Below, one piece after another: positions 24,201-36,220 of a DNA stretch of 64,000 bases. Below the pieces are notes generated by a model. The model did no database searches. It was given only the letters and a program-made list of their open reading frames with translations, and was not told where the DNA came from. A program made the position numbers and the translations under genes. How positions within the stretch are numbered: the first letter of the stretch is position 1; each line of letters begins with the position of its first letter. The DNA is from Raphanus sativus (taxonomy: Eukaryota; Streptophyta; Magnoliopsida; Brassicales; Brassicaceae): assembly GCF_000801105.2 (NCBI RefSeq), contig NC_079514.1, forward strand, positions 46,752,515 through 46,816,514. The letters run 5' to 3'.

Positions 24201-27197
24201 TTCTTTCAGCTTCGAAATCTAGTCCTCCAGTTACTTCATCAAGCAGAAGAATTGTTGGATTCAAAAGTACAGCTCTAGCGATCGAAAGTTTTATTTTCTG
24301 CTCCTCAGTCATTGCTAAACCGGCTCTCCCTACCTAGAAGTCAAACAAGGCATTTCCCACTTCAAGGTCGAATACCAACTGATAAAACAGGATTTCACAA
24401 CAAGCTTTTCAAAAAAAAAGATATTCTACCTGAGTTTCATATCCTTTTTCAAGCGAGCTGATAAACGTGTGTGCATGCGCAATTTTAGCTGCCTCCTCTA
24501 TCTGATCAAGAGTAGCATCACGACCATATGCAATATTCTCTCTTATGCTCAAGCTTAGCAGAGCAGGGTCTTGTGTCACCAGGCCTATTTGGCTTCTCAG
24601 CCACTCCAGATTTAGATTTTTAATATTTTCTCCATCAAGAAGAACTTCTCCTGCATAAGTGAGAACCACAAAATGTCATCAGCTCATGACTGTCTCCATG
24701 CACAGGCGAGTAGTGCATCTTAAATCACAAGTCATAGTACCTAATGTTGGATCATAAAACCGTTCCATTAGGGGAATGATGCTGCTTTTTCCAGAACCAT
24801 TTCTACCAACAAGTGCAACTGCTTTTTTAGCAGGAACAGTGAGATAAAATCCACTCAAGATTGGAATTTCAGGTCGTGACAAATAGCTGAAATACACATT
24901 CCGGAACTCTATATTTCCTTGAACAGAAGCCGGCACAGCTCCCTCTTGATCAGTCACAGAGGATGAAGGAGTTATCATCTCAAACAGTCTGTACGCAGCA
25001 ATCCTTCCTTGATCAAACGAATAGAAGTTTGTAGCAGCTTGATTTAAACCCCTACCCAACAGAGCACACATATTCAAGACAAGGTAATATACTCATAAAG
25101 ACAAATCAGTAGAATAAAGCTTACAGGCCACTTAGAATAACAGCAAAAAGTGCTGCTACGATTTCTCCACCATTTGCTCTTCCACTGGTAACAAAGAATC
25201 GTCCAATCCAAAGTTGCAGCGCACAGGAGCATATAGCAAGCCCATAAGTAAATCCAAGTCCAAGGCCTTGCACAAGACTAATCAATATACCGTATCTTAG
25301 TGTTTCTTGAAGGGAGGTTGCGTATGAATATTTTGCAAGAGTTTCATTTGTAAAGGCATATGAAGTCCTAATGTACGAGATCGCCTGCACATAAAAGATA
25401 AATCCTTCCAAGAGTTAGAATATTCACACCAAACTTTAACCGAGGCAATGAAACCATCTATGAAGGGAGCACTAGAAAGTGGGATCTGTAAGTTATTACT
25501 ACGCATCCCACTGACGCAATATCCAATTCATACATGTTCAAAACTAAATGTGCCTCCTAGCATAACAAATACAAGGCTATCTCTTAGTCTAGATTTTGAA
25601 ATGAAACTGGCAGAGGGTTAACTGATTGTTGATTGCAGTGAACTTCATTAAATATAGTGAGAGAATCTAGATATTCGTGCCTAAGTATAGTGCTAACTAC
25701 CCTATTCGATTCTGTCTACCATTTTCTGAACCTAACACAAGAAGATTGATTAAATAAGAGCAAAAACAAGAAAAAGTTGTTGAACTCTGTAAGCATAACT
25801 GTGCGTTACATACGCAGGAAACCAAAGTTCAACTCCAACAAGCCACCTATGTCTATAAGAAAATTGATTTATTTCAAGTTTTTAGCTTCCAGTTTCCAAC
25901 GTTCAAGAGTCAACGATCAAATTGTCATCAACAAACATCAAGTTTGAATTGCGGTGAAGAGAAAATATCGGTGCTAATTCCATAATTTCCCAACAAACCT
26001 AGCCAATCGTAATACCTGTTCAGCAATGCCGGCTGCTTCAGCATATGCATCTTGTATATTCTCAGCGAGTCTGTGGAGAAATATATTTGATATACCTCCT
26101 GCAGCAACGATGAAAGGACCAGTGGCTAGCGTAATGAGTGCAATCTCCCAGCAGTTGACAAATCCAATAACAAGTCCACTGATAAACGTAGCCATGTTAT
26201 GAATATAATTCCCTACCTGCATTAGTCCAGCATCAGAAAAAACAAGATTACAGAGATAACAAAGAAGTACAACTCACAGAGAGAACAAAAAAAAAGAGTC
26301 AAACACATACTTTCTCACTCAAAGCTGACTGAATAAGCAAGACATCGCTCAGCACTTGGCTAACAATATCCCCGTTGTTACCATACGTATCAAAAAAACT
26401 CATATCCTGATTCAACAGTACTTGGACATACTTTGACCTGATCACAGCAGTCTGCCTCTCTCCCGTCAGTATCCAACAAGACACCTCTATAATAAAACAA
26501 GCAACATTTGGTTTAACCTCATCATTGCATTTGTGGAAAAATATTCATACGTTTAGCAAAAAGATCTAACTTACCAATCCAACCAGAAACGAAAACACCC
26601 CCAGCGATGTACACAATAGTCAAAGAAAGCTGCACAATTAGCACAAAATAACTTAAGACACTATAGCTCTTAAGCATGAGATGGTTGGTTCGTATCAAAT
26701 CAATGCACTAGAATCAATAAATGAACCAAATCAGTCTACTCTTAGTCGTAACTGCCACCTAACGATTTCTTTGAACATTGCAATCAATCTACAGCGATTC
26801 AACTAACCGCGACGAGTCGTTCATACTGATCATCAGATCTCTCACGGGAGGAGAAGGCGAGGACCTCGACGATCTTCGCGAAGTAGTGCAAGTAGACGAT
26901 CAGCGCGGAGCCGTGAGCAGCGGCGGCCACGGAGCCGAGGATCATAAGCACCCAATCGAAACCATCGGCGCAAGCGAAGAGCTGGGAGAAAGGAACGGCG
27001 GCGGGAGGTGGCTCGACCTCGTCGGGCTCCTCCATGTCCTCGTCATCCTCCGCCTGCGGCGAAGTGGCTGTTCCGCCGGTCTCGCTCGGGTCGGGATAGG
27101 GGGAGGGAGACTCGGGAGGCTCGGAGACTTCGGAGACTGGGGTTAGTGGTTGCATATGAGGCGGAGACCATCCGAATAGGCCTCTAGAGATCATCAT
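21260..27197 (-). CDS. ABCB20: Full-size ABC transporter B family, ABCB6/ABCB20 type
   Basis: A membrane exporter with two transmembrane and two nucleotide-binding domains. Arabidopsis ABCB6 and ABCB20 act in auxin transport. Eleven exons: 27197-26808, 26629-26575, 26486-26311, 26216-26016, 25384-25125, 25051-24741, 24650-24430, 24333-23993, 23840-23065, 22974-22733, 22489-21260. All introns are GT-AG and phases agree, giving 1400 residues (family about 1408). The N-terminus is an acidic, Pro-rich cytosolic tail. NBD1 has Walker A GRNGSGKS near residue 443 and LLLDE near 568, but TEEQK replaces the LSGGQ signature and Arg replaces the switch His (IIIARRL). NBD2 has GVSGSGKST near 1186, LTPGQ, LIDEA and a normal IAHRA switch. 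A Ser-rich linker (exon 9) joins the halves. No lesion is seen. At3g55320-like gene order supports ABCB20 over its paralogue ABCB6. Confidence 0.95.
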
Positions 27198-28266
27198 CTT
27201 GGGGGAGTAACCAACCTCTAGTCAGTTATAGGAACCCTAGATTTTTTCTGAATTTTGGTTGTTTCTAGGGTTAGTGGATCTGCTTATAGAGATGATGATG
27301 AAGGAAGAAGAAGAATTGTAGCAGGGTCTCGCTAACGGTCACGGCGACTGCGAATGTTTTTAGATATTTTCTGGTGAGCTGGTTGTCAACTATTCAACTC
27401 TATTTTTCTTTTCTTTTTTTTTTTTTCAAATCAAACATAAATTGTTACTAGAAAAATCATTTTCTGTAAAACCAATTAGAATATGAGAACACAAAATAAA
27501 TTTGGTCAATTTTGAGTTACAAAATCAAAAGTCAAATGAAACTAAAAATCGAATATTTATTATCTAACATATTTAAAATCGAACTAGCACGTAATTGAAT
27601 ATAATCATTCTTCTCATACTACTGTCTTTTTTTCATTGGTTATTACATTCTGTACGTTATTTAGACTAGCTCAATTTGTTGACAAAGAAAAAAAAGACTA
27701 GCTCAATTTTAAATAATAGAATAACTTTTGACGAAAAAAATAAAAAGAATATAAACACCCAAAACCAAACCAAATATCTATATAGAACCAAAAATTTTCT
27801 ATCCAAAAATTCTAGACCGACCACACTTAATTCAAAAACCTCCAACATTCATCACTGAATATAAATACAAAATAATTATAAATATACATCTTTAAATTCC
27901 AATGTTAACATTTAAAGTTGTATACTATCTAAAATAAAATAAAATTAACGTATGATTAATTATGTTATTATAATTTATGAGAAATATTACATAGCTAATT
28001 TTATAACCAATAATTTTATCCTTTATATTAGAATTCATGTCTGATATGTACTATTTTTTAGTTGCCTTATGAAATCTAGATCTGAGAGTATACATTGCAA
28101 TATGTTGAAATTTTTATTATATTTTTAAAGAAAATATGAGAATTCATGTCTGATTTTTATTTTATTTTTATTATCTTTTTAAAAAAAAATATTTTACCCT
28201 CCTGCAACCGCAATAAGGAGACCGAAAATATTTTTACTTTATTTTAGATGTTAGGAATGAGTTGTT
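27198..28266. other. Spacer between the ABCB20-like gene and a MITE
   Basis: The first roughly 160 bases are the likely leader and core promoter of the minus-strand transporter gene. A TTAGGGTTC/TAGGGTT telo-box-like word lies near 27266-27273. The rest is AT-rich, with no gene seen. Confidence 0.5.
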
Positions 28267-28450
28267 AGAGCATCTCCATCCCCACTCCATAATTTACTCC
28301 ATTTATAGAGTAAATGGAGTAGTGAATAAAAAATAAATGCATTACTCTATAAATGGAGTAATGCCTTTATTTTTTCGTTCATTACTCTATTTTCCACTCT
28401 ATTTACTCTATAAATGAAGTAAATTATGGAGTGGGAATGGAGATGCTCCT
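28267..28450. mobile_element. Fold-back MITE (GAGCATCTCCA type)
   Basis: About 180 bp of near-palindromic sequence: AGAGCATCTCCATCCCCACT at the left mirrors AGTGGGAATGGAGATGCTCC at the right, and CTCTATAAATGGAG-like words pair inside. This end sequence is common among plant MITEs. The exact boundary and target duplication are unclear (possibly TAG), so the superfamily is left open. Confidence 0.8.
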
Positions 28451-28780
28451 AGAGACATAACAATGAAGAAAACAGATCTAAATAAAAAGCATTGATAACC
28501 TTCTCAGCTACTCTTCTCTTTTAATCGGTTATAAGAGTAAGCCATTGGTGAAATGTGAGGGTGCAGGTGGTGGAGAGAACGGTGCTACCACAAGTGAGAA
28601 TATCATTCCCATCGGACGATCAGTTATATAATGGGAGATAATGTGAAGAAGTCAGAGTATTGAATCTCTCTTAATGGAGAAGAATAATGTTAAGGGAAAG
28701 AGAGAGAGGAAGAATGAACAAAAAATACAACTCAGGCTTTTTCAAAACATAAAGTGACCATACCAAACTTGATATTTTTT

Positions 28781-30224
28781 TCAAACAGTGATCTTGAAAG
28801 AATCTATCACAGTGTGAAGCCTATCTTTCATCTTCTCCCACCTCCTCTCATTAGCCCCAGTTGTCAATGTGTAGAATTTTCCTGCACAACACAAACTTGT
28901 ATGTTTTAGAGTCATGACTAGGTATAAATGGAGAAAAATCAGATATCATTGTGGACTTTCATGGATATGATATATACCATTAAAAACTGTAATTACGCCC
29001 AAAGCATGGCGGGTGTAGTTCCTAGCCTGAGCAGTGAACTCAAACTGATAATAAGTCTTCCCATCAACTTCATGCTGCAACAACTCAAACAAAACCAAAC
29101 AATCAAAACTACACACTCTCTTATAGTGAAAAGTAGATTGAAGGGAGTGAGCAGACACCTCTGATGCATCAATAAGAGTTGTCTTCTGATTTGGTGGTGC
29201 CAAAACTTTCTTTACCAGTGTCTCAGCAATCTGTGACCACACCAACGTTCAAATCATTTCTCCACTTTTTGAAAAGAATAATATACTTTACATCCCAAAA
29301 CAATTCTTATAAATATATTAACGTCTGCTATAGACAATTTAGCAAGAGTTTTAACAATCTTGAAGTCTTGTAGTTTATATATATTAACTCTTAATACCTA
29401 GGACCGACTCTGAATACATATAACCTACCTCCTTTGGTGGGCCGAAATCTTTGATAGTCTGTTTGCTAGTAGGGATCAAATTGACACTAACGCTTTCTAA
29501 CGGCTCAATCACATCTTTGTATACCTTGTCTTGACCTTCAATCACAACTTCCTGACACCAAACACAACATTGTTGTTCAGTCTTTGAAAATGTCAGTCTT
29601 AAAACGGATGAGAAAAGAGTATAACCTGCCACCCAAAGGGATATACAAAGGCATATGCATCCTTATTGTCAGAGACACTCATGAATCCTTTCTTGCTTTC
29701 TGCAGCAACTGAACCATAATCAATCCTCTTAGAATAATTTTAATTAGCTAAGAGGAGGTGTGTCAAAGCAACTAAGATATGATTAGAAACAAGACACTAC
29801 TACTTACATGATGATGGAGCTTTACTAAGCAAAGAGATCCAAGGAGCAACAACACCTAAAGTTACCACCACACGTCTCCTCTGACATTTATCTTGAAAAA
29901 AAAACAATAAAGAATACAAAAACTATGTAAATGGTTTTTTTTCTTCAGTCACATTCACATTCACATTCAAACAAGACATGTACAGAAAAGACAGACCCTG
30001 AAGATCAGAAGAGGAAGACGGAGACTGCTCAGCCCGAACAAGAAATGAAACTCCTCTCCTACCAACATATCCACTGCTCTGTAATGATAGACACCAATGT
30101 TATTGTTAGATAATATACAATTCACTCGGTTGGCGACTTGAAGAAGAAGAAGCTCGAAAGAGTAGAGAAGAACGACCTTAGGGATAGAGATTGGCGAAGA
30201 AGGTGAAAGCTTCAGAGAAGCCAT
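28781..30224 (-). CDS. PPL1: PsbP-like protein 1, thylakoid lumen
   Basis: PPL1 is a lumenal PsbP-family protein needed for efficient repair of photodamaged photosystem II in Arabidopsis. Eight exons: 30224-30177, 30078-29997, 29891-29808, 29708-29626, 29551-29429, 29230-29159, 29074-28978, 28881-28781. All are GT-AG with consistent phase, giving 229 residues against about 230 in the family. The N-terminus (MASLKLSPSSPISIPK) is a Ser-rich plastid transit peptide. It is followed by CQRRR, a hydrophobic stretch and an Ala-rich site (FAAES), a bipartite signal of the twin-arginine type. The PsbP fold follows, with GWQEVVIEGQDKVYKDVIEP and RYTRH-like RNYTRHAL. It ends HTVIDSFKITV. Arabidopsis gene order (At3g55330) agrees. 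No defect is seen. Confidence 0.94.
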
Positions 30225-33200
30225 TGACGAAGAGTGGAGATTGATTGATAGTCTTGTGTTTTGTTTTCTTGTATATGTGGTAGTGGTTATGGGGATCGGT
30301 TCTTCCTTGGTCTATCCACTTTGAAACTTTCTGAACCTTTTAAAAATGGCATAAAATAAAAGAAAAAATAAATACAAAAACAAAAGAAACCTCAATAAAT
30401 ATATTAACTTAAAGATCTAAATTAATATTTTAAATATTTACATTTCTTATTTATTATAAGATGAACTCTAGTATATAATAATAGACTAAAGCTCTCACTG
30501 AGTAATTTATAATTAGGTGTTTCCCACGATTTTTCGAATATAATCTTTTATAAATATATTTTTTAAATTTAAAATCTATTTTGTTTTTTTTGAAATTTAT
30601 GTATAACTTTTTCTGTATTCTCAGAAAAATTAGAATATATACTTCATTATTTTTATTATTATTGAAAAAGATAGGTACAATTAATTATGATATTTTATTA
30701 AATTTTATTTTGAAAACTATAAAAATTAGTCATATATTCATTTTCCAAAATTAAAATAATGAAATTTTTTATGTTATATAATTTTCAGGTTCATATTTTA
30801 AACTAATTAAAGAAAAATAGATCTTCTTGATACTTTTAATTGATCTTAAAAATTACAAAATAAGTATTATCGATAATTTATTCATTTAACATCATTATAT
30901 TGTTTCTCTACATATTCATATACAAAAAGATATGAAATATAAATCATATGCTAAAAATTGAGAAAACTCTATTAATTATTGAATTCCGTATCATATTTAA
31001 TGTTTGAAATAAAGTTTTTTAGTTATATTATAATATTTTAAAAATAAAACTAAAAAGAGATTAATTATAGAAATTTAACATATTCATCTTTATATTTTGG
31101 AAGTTTTATAACAATTATCACATAACTATAGTTGGTATTTCAAGAATTTTAAAATATTGAATGTTATTATTACTCATGAAACATTCTAACATTTTATTTA
31201 TGCGTTTTTTTTATCATTTAAAAATTATTTACAAACCCTTAAAATTATTTACAAACCCTTGTCAAATGTCTATATAAGCATTTATAAGCCACAATTATTT
31301 TATTTGCACTTATAAATCCTGTATTCTATAAATTATGAGAGTTTTCTAAAAGGTTAATATATTTTAAAATGTTTTATACAAATATAAAGTCACTGTGTCA
31401 GTTTTATAAATCTTTTGAAAAAGATTTTCATACATGACTTCTAATACTTAGTTGATAAAGGTTATATAATTGTTTTTATAATATTTTACCATAGATTGTT
31501 TTCTGTTGGGGTTTTGGCCATTGCTATTGCTAATTCTTGGATTAGATTTTCTTTTAATTAGAATAAATAATAATAGAAAATTATTTTTCAATCAAATTAA
31601 AATAAATTTATGAAACTTTACTTATGAGCGAAACATAAATAAAAATAACTTAAGTGAAGAAGTCACTTTTAATTTATAGTATAGTATAAGTTAAAAATAT
31701 AAGATCATAATTCATTCAAATTAAATAAACACCACTTAAACGATAAATAAATAAACTTCACTTAAATGATTTCTCTTTTAATGTGTAGTCGGATTTTAAA
31801 ACTAATAAAAACTAAAAAAAATATCTTTTAAATACTTTTAATTGATGTTAAAACTAGAAAAATATAAATATTATTCATAATTTATTTTTACATCATTATC
31901 TTGCTTCTACATATTCATATACAAATCTATGAAAATATAAATCATATGCTAAAAGTTGAGCACATACTATTAAATATATAATCATAAATATTGTTTCATT
32001 TCGTATCATATTCAATGTTTGAAATAAAATTTTCAGCTATATTATAATATATGTTTAAGTAAATAAAAATATAGATTAACTATAGAAACTGAAACTATTC
32101 ATTTTTATAATGTGGAAGTCTTAAAATAATTACTTTCACATAACTATGGTTGAAATTTCATGAATTTTAAATTATTGATTGTTATTATTTACACTGTTTT
32201 TCTTCATCAACTTATACATGTTCAAACTAACTCTATAAACCAAACAGATAGACCATGTTTTTTATCCCTTATAAATTATTTATAGACCCTGAAAGTTATT
32301 TATAAACCCTTTTCAAATGTATTATAAGCATTTATAAGCTACAATTATTTTATTTGCACTTATAAATTTTCTGCATTCTATAAATTATGAGATAGTTTTC
32401 AAGAAGTTAATAAATATTATTTTTTATATACCAATATAAAGTCACTGTGTTGGTTTTATAAATTAAAAAAAAAGGATTTTCATACGTGATGGTTAAAATT
32501 AACTGATGAAAAGGTTATATACACTTTTCATTGTTTTATAATTATTGATTATAAATCATTTTGTGCTGGGTGTTTGGCAATTGCTATCTTTAATTTTTGG
32601 ATTACTCTTTTGATTAAAATAAATAAAAGTTGAAATTATCGTTTAGTCTAATTAAGAAAATTAACTTTACCTATGAAAAAAAGATAAGAAAAAGTTACTT
32701 AAGTAACTTCTATTTTAATATATAGCAATTTTTCGTAATTAATGTATAACTTCTAACAAGATATGTATATCAATTTGGTTAGATAAGCTTTGAAATTGTA
32801 ATTAATTATTTTTAATTATTTTTAAATGTTATGGCAGACTATGTAAAAATATATAAAAGGAAGTATTTTAATTTATTCTAAATGAATTTTTAAATTTGTA
32901 AATAAAGGAAATAAAAATTGATACATAAAATAAAGTATCAAAGGATATTTCAGTTTTAATAATATAGATTAAATGTTGTGGCAGAATTTGTAAAAAAAAT
33001 ATATAAAAAGAAAGTATTTATTCTAAATGTAGTGGCTAACTAGATATAAAAAATAAATCTGTAAATAAAAATAAATCTAAACCTGTAAATAAAAAGGAGT
33101 ACCAAAAAGTTTTTTCAGTTTAATAATACAGATAGATATAAAATATTTGTTTTCAACACACCGAAATAAATATGTCATGGTAAAAATAGTTGAATCAATA

Positions 33201-33235
33201 AGGATAGAGCCAAGTCCACGTACAATCTCATATCT
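30225..33235. repeat. AT-rich block with two ~1-kb diverged direct repeats and Helitron-like ends
   Basis: No gene is seen. Sequence at about 30790-31700 recurs in the same orientation at about 31830-32730; for example ACATATTCATATACAAA..AAATCATATGCTAAAA and TTATAAGC..ACAATTATTTTATTTGCAC occur in both. A shorter direct repeat (AAATGTTRTGGCAGA to TTCAGTTTTAATAATAYAGAT) lies at about 32820-32966 and 32970-33130. Read on the minus strand its end resembles a Helitron 5' end (TCTATATTATTAAAACTGAA). No 3' hairpin was found, so the element is not delimited. Confidence 0.6.
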
Positions 33236-33237
33236 AA

Positions 33238-33313
33238 AGCCCAACATAGCCCATTAACCTAAGGCTGACAGAGCTCATATCTAAGTCGTATAAAAATCAT
33301 TCAATTAGGGTTT
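33238..33313 (+). promoter_or_regulatory. Site II and telo-box promoter elements of the PHIP1-like gene
   Basis: Two AGCCCA words (33238-33243 and 33248-33253; TGGGCT on the other strand) match site II elements, and TTAGGGTTT at 33305-33313 matches the telo-box. A TATAAAAA lies near 33287. In plants this combination marks genes for ribosome and RNA metabolism in dividing cells, which fits an RNA-binding gene. Confidence 0.6.
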
Positions 33314-33358
33314 ATTGCGGTCTGGAGATTTCGTTTTCACCTTGATGAATAATTGAAC

Positions 33359-34165
33359 ATGGTGAAGCCATCGAACAAGAAGCTGAAGAAGAATATTCGC
33401 AGAAGGAGAACGACTTCTGGCTTCGTTCCAGAAATAGTGAAAGGTTATAACAGGGTGTGCATTGGGAACTTAGCATGGGACAGGACAGAGCGTGACATAT
33501 GTAAACTCTTCTCTGGCTGCTGCGTAATAAACTCGGTGAAGTCAGGCAAAAACAAAGAAACAGGGGAGTTTAAAGAGTGTGCGCATATGGATTTAAAGGA
33601 TAGTGTGTCTGTGGCCATGGCGCTTAAGCTTGATCAGCATGTCTTCTGTGAAAGACCTGACAAAATTTGCTGTAATAGTACTAATCGTACACCTGGGGAA
33701 ACAAACAATATTGAAGAGACTTATGATGCTGCTGCTGATCCGATACCTGCTTTAGCTGTTCCTAATGAAGTTAATAACGGAAACTACTTTGCAACCACGG
33801 TGGGTAGCCGTAAGATCAAAAGGAGGACCTGTTACAAGTGTAGAGAAAAGGGTCATTATGCCACAGCCTGTCTCAAGAAGCTTGAAGATGCTCATGCTCA
33901 GGCGAACGCAAAGCTGGCTATGCTAAGCTATGATCTTCAAAAGAAAATTGGTGGCCTTTGCATGAATGAGACATACACTGCTACAAATGAAGCTCATAGT
34001 GGAAGGTTAGGATCTGAGGTTAGCTTTGGTAAGATCAAAAGGAGGACCTGTTACGAGTGTAAAGGAAAGGGTCATCTTGCCAAGGCCTGTCTCAAGAAGC
34101 TTCAAAACACTCATCACACTGACGCAAAGGTGGATCATCACCAGACTGTTGTAATGTTAACCTAA
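33359..34165 (+). CDS. Shortened PHIP1-like RRM and zinc-knuckle protein
   Basis: PHIP1 (At3g55340) is an RNA-binding protein of the cell plate with, from memory, two RRMs, CCHC knuckles and nearly 600 residues. Here one uninterrupted frame gives 268 residues from ATG 33359. It opens with a PHIP1-like N-terminus (SNKKLKKNIR), then passes straight to RRTTSGFVPEIV, which in PHIP1 precedes the second RRM. The lysine-rich region and first RRM are absent, consistent with a large in-frame deletion. The remaining RRM keeps an RNP2-like VCIGNL, but RNP1 is altered (KECAHMDL where KGYAHVDF-like is expected). Two CCHC knuckles follow: CYKCREKGHYATAC and CYECKGKGHLAKAC. The promoter elements look intact. 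It may be a functional short form or an expressed relic. Confidence 0.7.
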   Translation: MVKPSNKKLKKNIRRRRTTSGFVPEIVKGYNRVCIGNLAWDRTERDICKLFSGCCVINSVKSGKNKETGEFKECAHMDLKDSVSVAMALKLDQHVFCERPDKICCNSTNRTPGETNNIEETYDAAADPIPALAVPNEVNNGNYFATTVGSRKIKRRTCYKCREKGHYATACLKKLEDAHAQANAKLAMLSYDLQKKIGGLCMNETYTATNEAHSGRLGSEVSFGKIKRRTCYECKGKGHLAKACLKKLQNTHHTDAKVDHHQTVVMLT

Positions 34166-34894
34166 GATAAAAAAAAAATTTAACTCTTATTTTTGTTTCA
34201 TAGATTTTTATTATAAAGTTCGGTGGGATGGATATCTCGCAGTATTTCTGGTACATCCTTATGGTTTACATTACATGGAAGTGGAACTTGATTTGTACGT
34301 GTCTGATTGATGTTATGTCGTTTCTTTTTCAAGATATGAAAATTTCATAAAAACTAAGTTTTTGAGGAATGTGTGTTTGGTGAGTAAAGTAGTAATGTCG
34401 ATCTTCTTCGAGTATGGAACTTTTTGTGATTGAGTGGTGTCTTGGTTTGTTAATTACTTCTCTTTTCGATTCTGGTGTCTAACTTAACTGAGAGGTTACT
34501 ATTGATTCTTCGAAATCAAGCAGCTTTGAGTTCGTAGTAGTTTCCTGCTTATTGCTTTGGTATTATGTATGATTTATTGATCTCTCTCCTGTTATGTAAT
34601 GTTGAAGATTGTTACTACCAGACTCTCTGACTAGAAGTTGTGTCTCTCTACCCGTCTTGGAAGCAGTTCATGCGAAGGATTTTAGGAGCCTAAGGCAAGT
34701 TTTAAAAAGAAACTTATTTATAATTATAATGAAGTTTTTTCTCTAAAACAATATATAATCTTCACCAAACTACACAAATCCAAAACTGTAAAATAATAAA
34801 TATATTACAAAAATATGTTATAATTATAATATATACGAAAAATTATGAATTCAAAAGGTGAGTTATTCAAACTCCCATGGAAAGGAATTTTAAA
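34166..34894. other. 3' flank of the PHIP1-like gene
   Basis: No gene is seen. The first part is moderately GC-balanced and may be the 3' UTR or relic sequence from the longer ancestral gene. From about 34700 it becomes AT-rich. Confidence 0.4.
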
Positions 34895-34897
34895 TAA

Positions 34898-36220
34898 AGG
34901 CCTCTTTGTTTTTCCATCTGGATGAGCCATTTGGATGAAGATGAGAGTTTTATTTGTTTAGACACTAAAAGTGCAATTCATTCAGATGGATCATTCGGAT
35001 GACTTTTAGAAATCTATGCTTAATTTTAAAGTCCATTCAAATGAACCAATTTGAATGGAGATGGTTCATTCAAAATGGTATAATGTTTATTATGCCCCTA
35101 ATGTAATTCACAAATTATAAACCTAAACTATCATTTTGTCCCAGTAAAAATTGGCAAAAGCATAAAAACTTTTTTCCGCCAAAACCGAAAAATTTCGTTT
35201 TCCCGCCAAAACTGAAAATCTCGTTTTCTCACAAAAACGTGTTTTCCGCCAAAACGGCAAATAATGCGTTTTCCCGCCAAAACCGACAAATTTTATTTTC
35301 CCGCAATAACATGTTTTCCCGCCAAAACCACAAAAACGCGTTTCCCGCCAAAATAAAAAAAAAACTTATTTTCCAGCGAAAACCGCAAAAACGCGTTTTC
35401 CCGCCAAAACCGAAAATCTCGTTTTTCCCGAAAAACGCGTTTTGCCACCAAAACCGCAAAATGTGTGTTTTCCGCCAAAACCACAAAAACGTGTTTACCG
35501 CAAAAATCGAAAAATTTTCATTTTCTCGCCATAACCGCAAAATCGCGTTTTCCCGCCAAAACCGCAAATCCGCAAAAACATGGTTTCCCGCCAAACCCGT
35601 AAACCGCATTTTCCGCCAAAACCGCTAAAATCCGGTTTCCCGCCAAAACCACAAAAACGCGATTTTCCGCCAAAACCGCAAAAACGTGTTTCCCGTCAAA
35701 ACTCCAAAAACGCGTTTTCCCGCCAAAACCGCAAATCCGCAAAAACATGGTTTCCTGCCAAACCCGTAAAACGCGTTTTCCCGCCAAAACCGCTAAAACC
35801 CGGTTTCCCCGCCAAAACTGCAAAAACGCGGTTTTGAAAACCGCAAAACGCGTTTTCCGCCAAAATTGCAAAACCGCAAAATACGGTTTCCTGCCAAAAC
35901 GCGTTTTCCCACTAAAATGTTAATTTAAAAATAATTATGTTATAAATATATTAGATTAAATAATTAAAGTTATTATAGTTGAAATTAATATCAAGTAGTG
36001 GTTAAATCAAACAAGGGTATTTTAGTAATTTGTTTTGATGATTCATCTAGATTAGTCATTTGGATGGACAAACAAACATAAGATCCATTTAGATGATTCA
36101 TCTAGATGAGTCACTTAAATGAACAAACAAACATCTTGTAAAATCTGAATGGATCATGTAAATGGACCATACAAATGGATCATTTGAATGGAGATTACAG
36201 ATGGTGAAACAAACAGCCCT
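34898..36220. mobile_element. Harbinger/Tourist-like non-autonomous element carrying a minisatellite
   Basis: TAA flanks lie at 34895-34897 and 36221-36223. The ends are inverted: AGGCCTCTTTGTTTTTCCAT on the left, and the complement of ATGGTGAAACAAACAGCCCT on the right. A three-base TAA duplication and AGGG-TGTTTGTTT ends fit PIF/Harbinger MITEs. Both arms are rich in GGATGANCCATTTGGATG-like words. The core is the minisatellite listed separately. No transposase is present. Confidence 0.82.
35173..35915. repeat. Minisatellite of E2F-type motifs (TTTCCCGCC)
   Basis: About 740 bp of irregular ~25-bp units based on TTTTCCCGCCAAAACCGCAA. I count ten exact TTCCCGCC copies plus many one-base variants. 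A longer unit (GCGTTTTCCCGCCAAAACCG through CATGGTTTCC) repeats at about 35547 and 35712. TTTCCCGCC matches the plant E2F consensus TTTSSCGC. The open frames on both strands here come from the repeat having no stop codons and are not genes. Confidence 0.93.

Noticed and set aside
35228..35871. Repetitive protein genes with PPKP or FGGK repeats on both strands
   Set aside because: Frames on both strands are open only because the minisatellite unit lacks stops. There is no start context or conservation.
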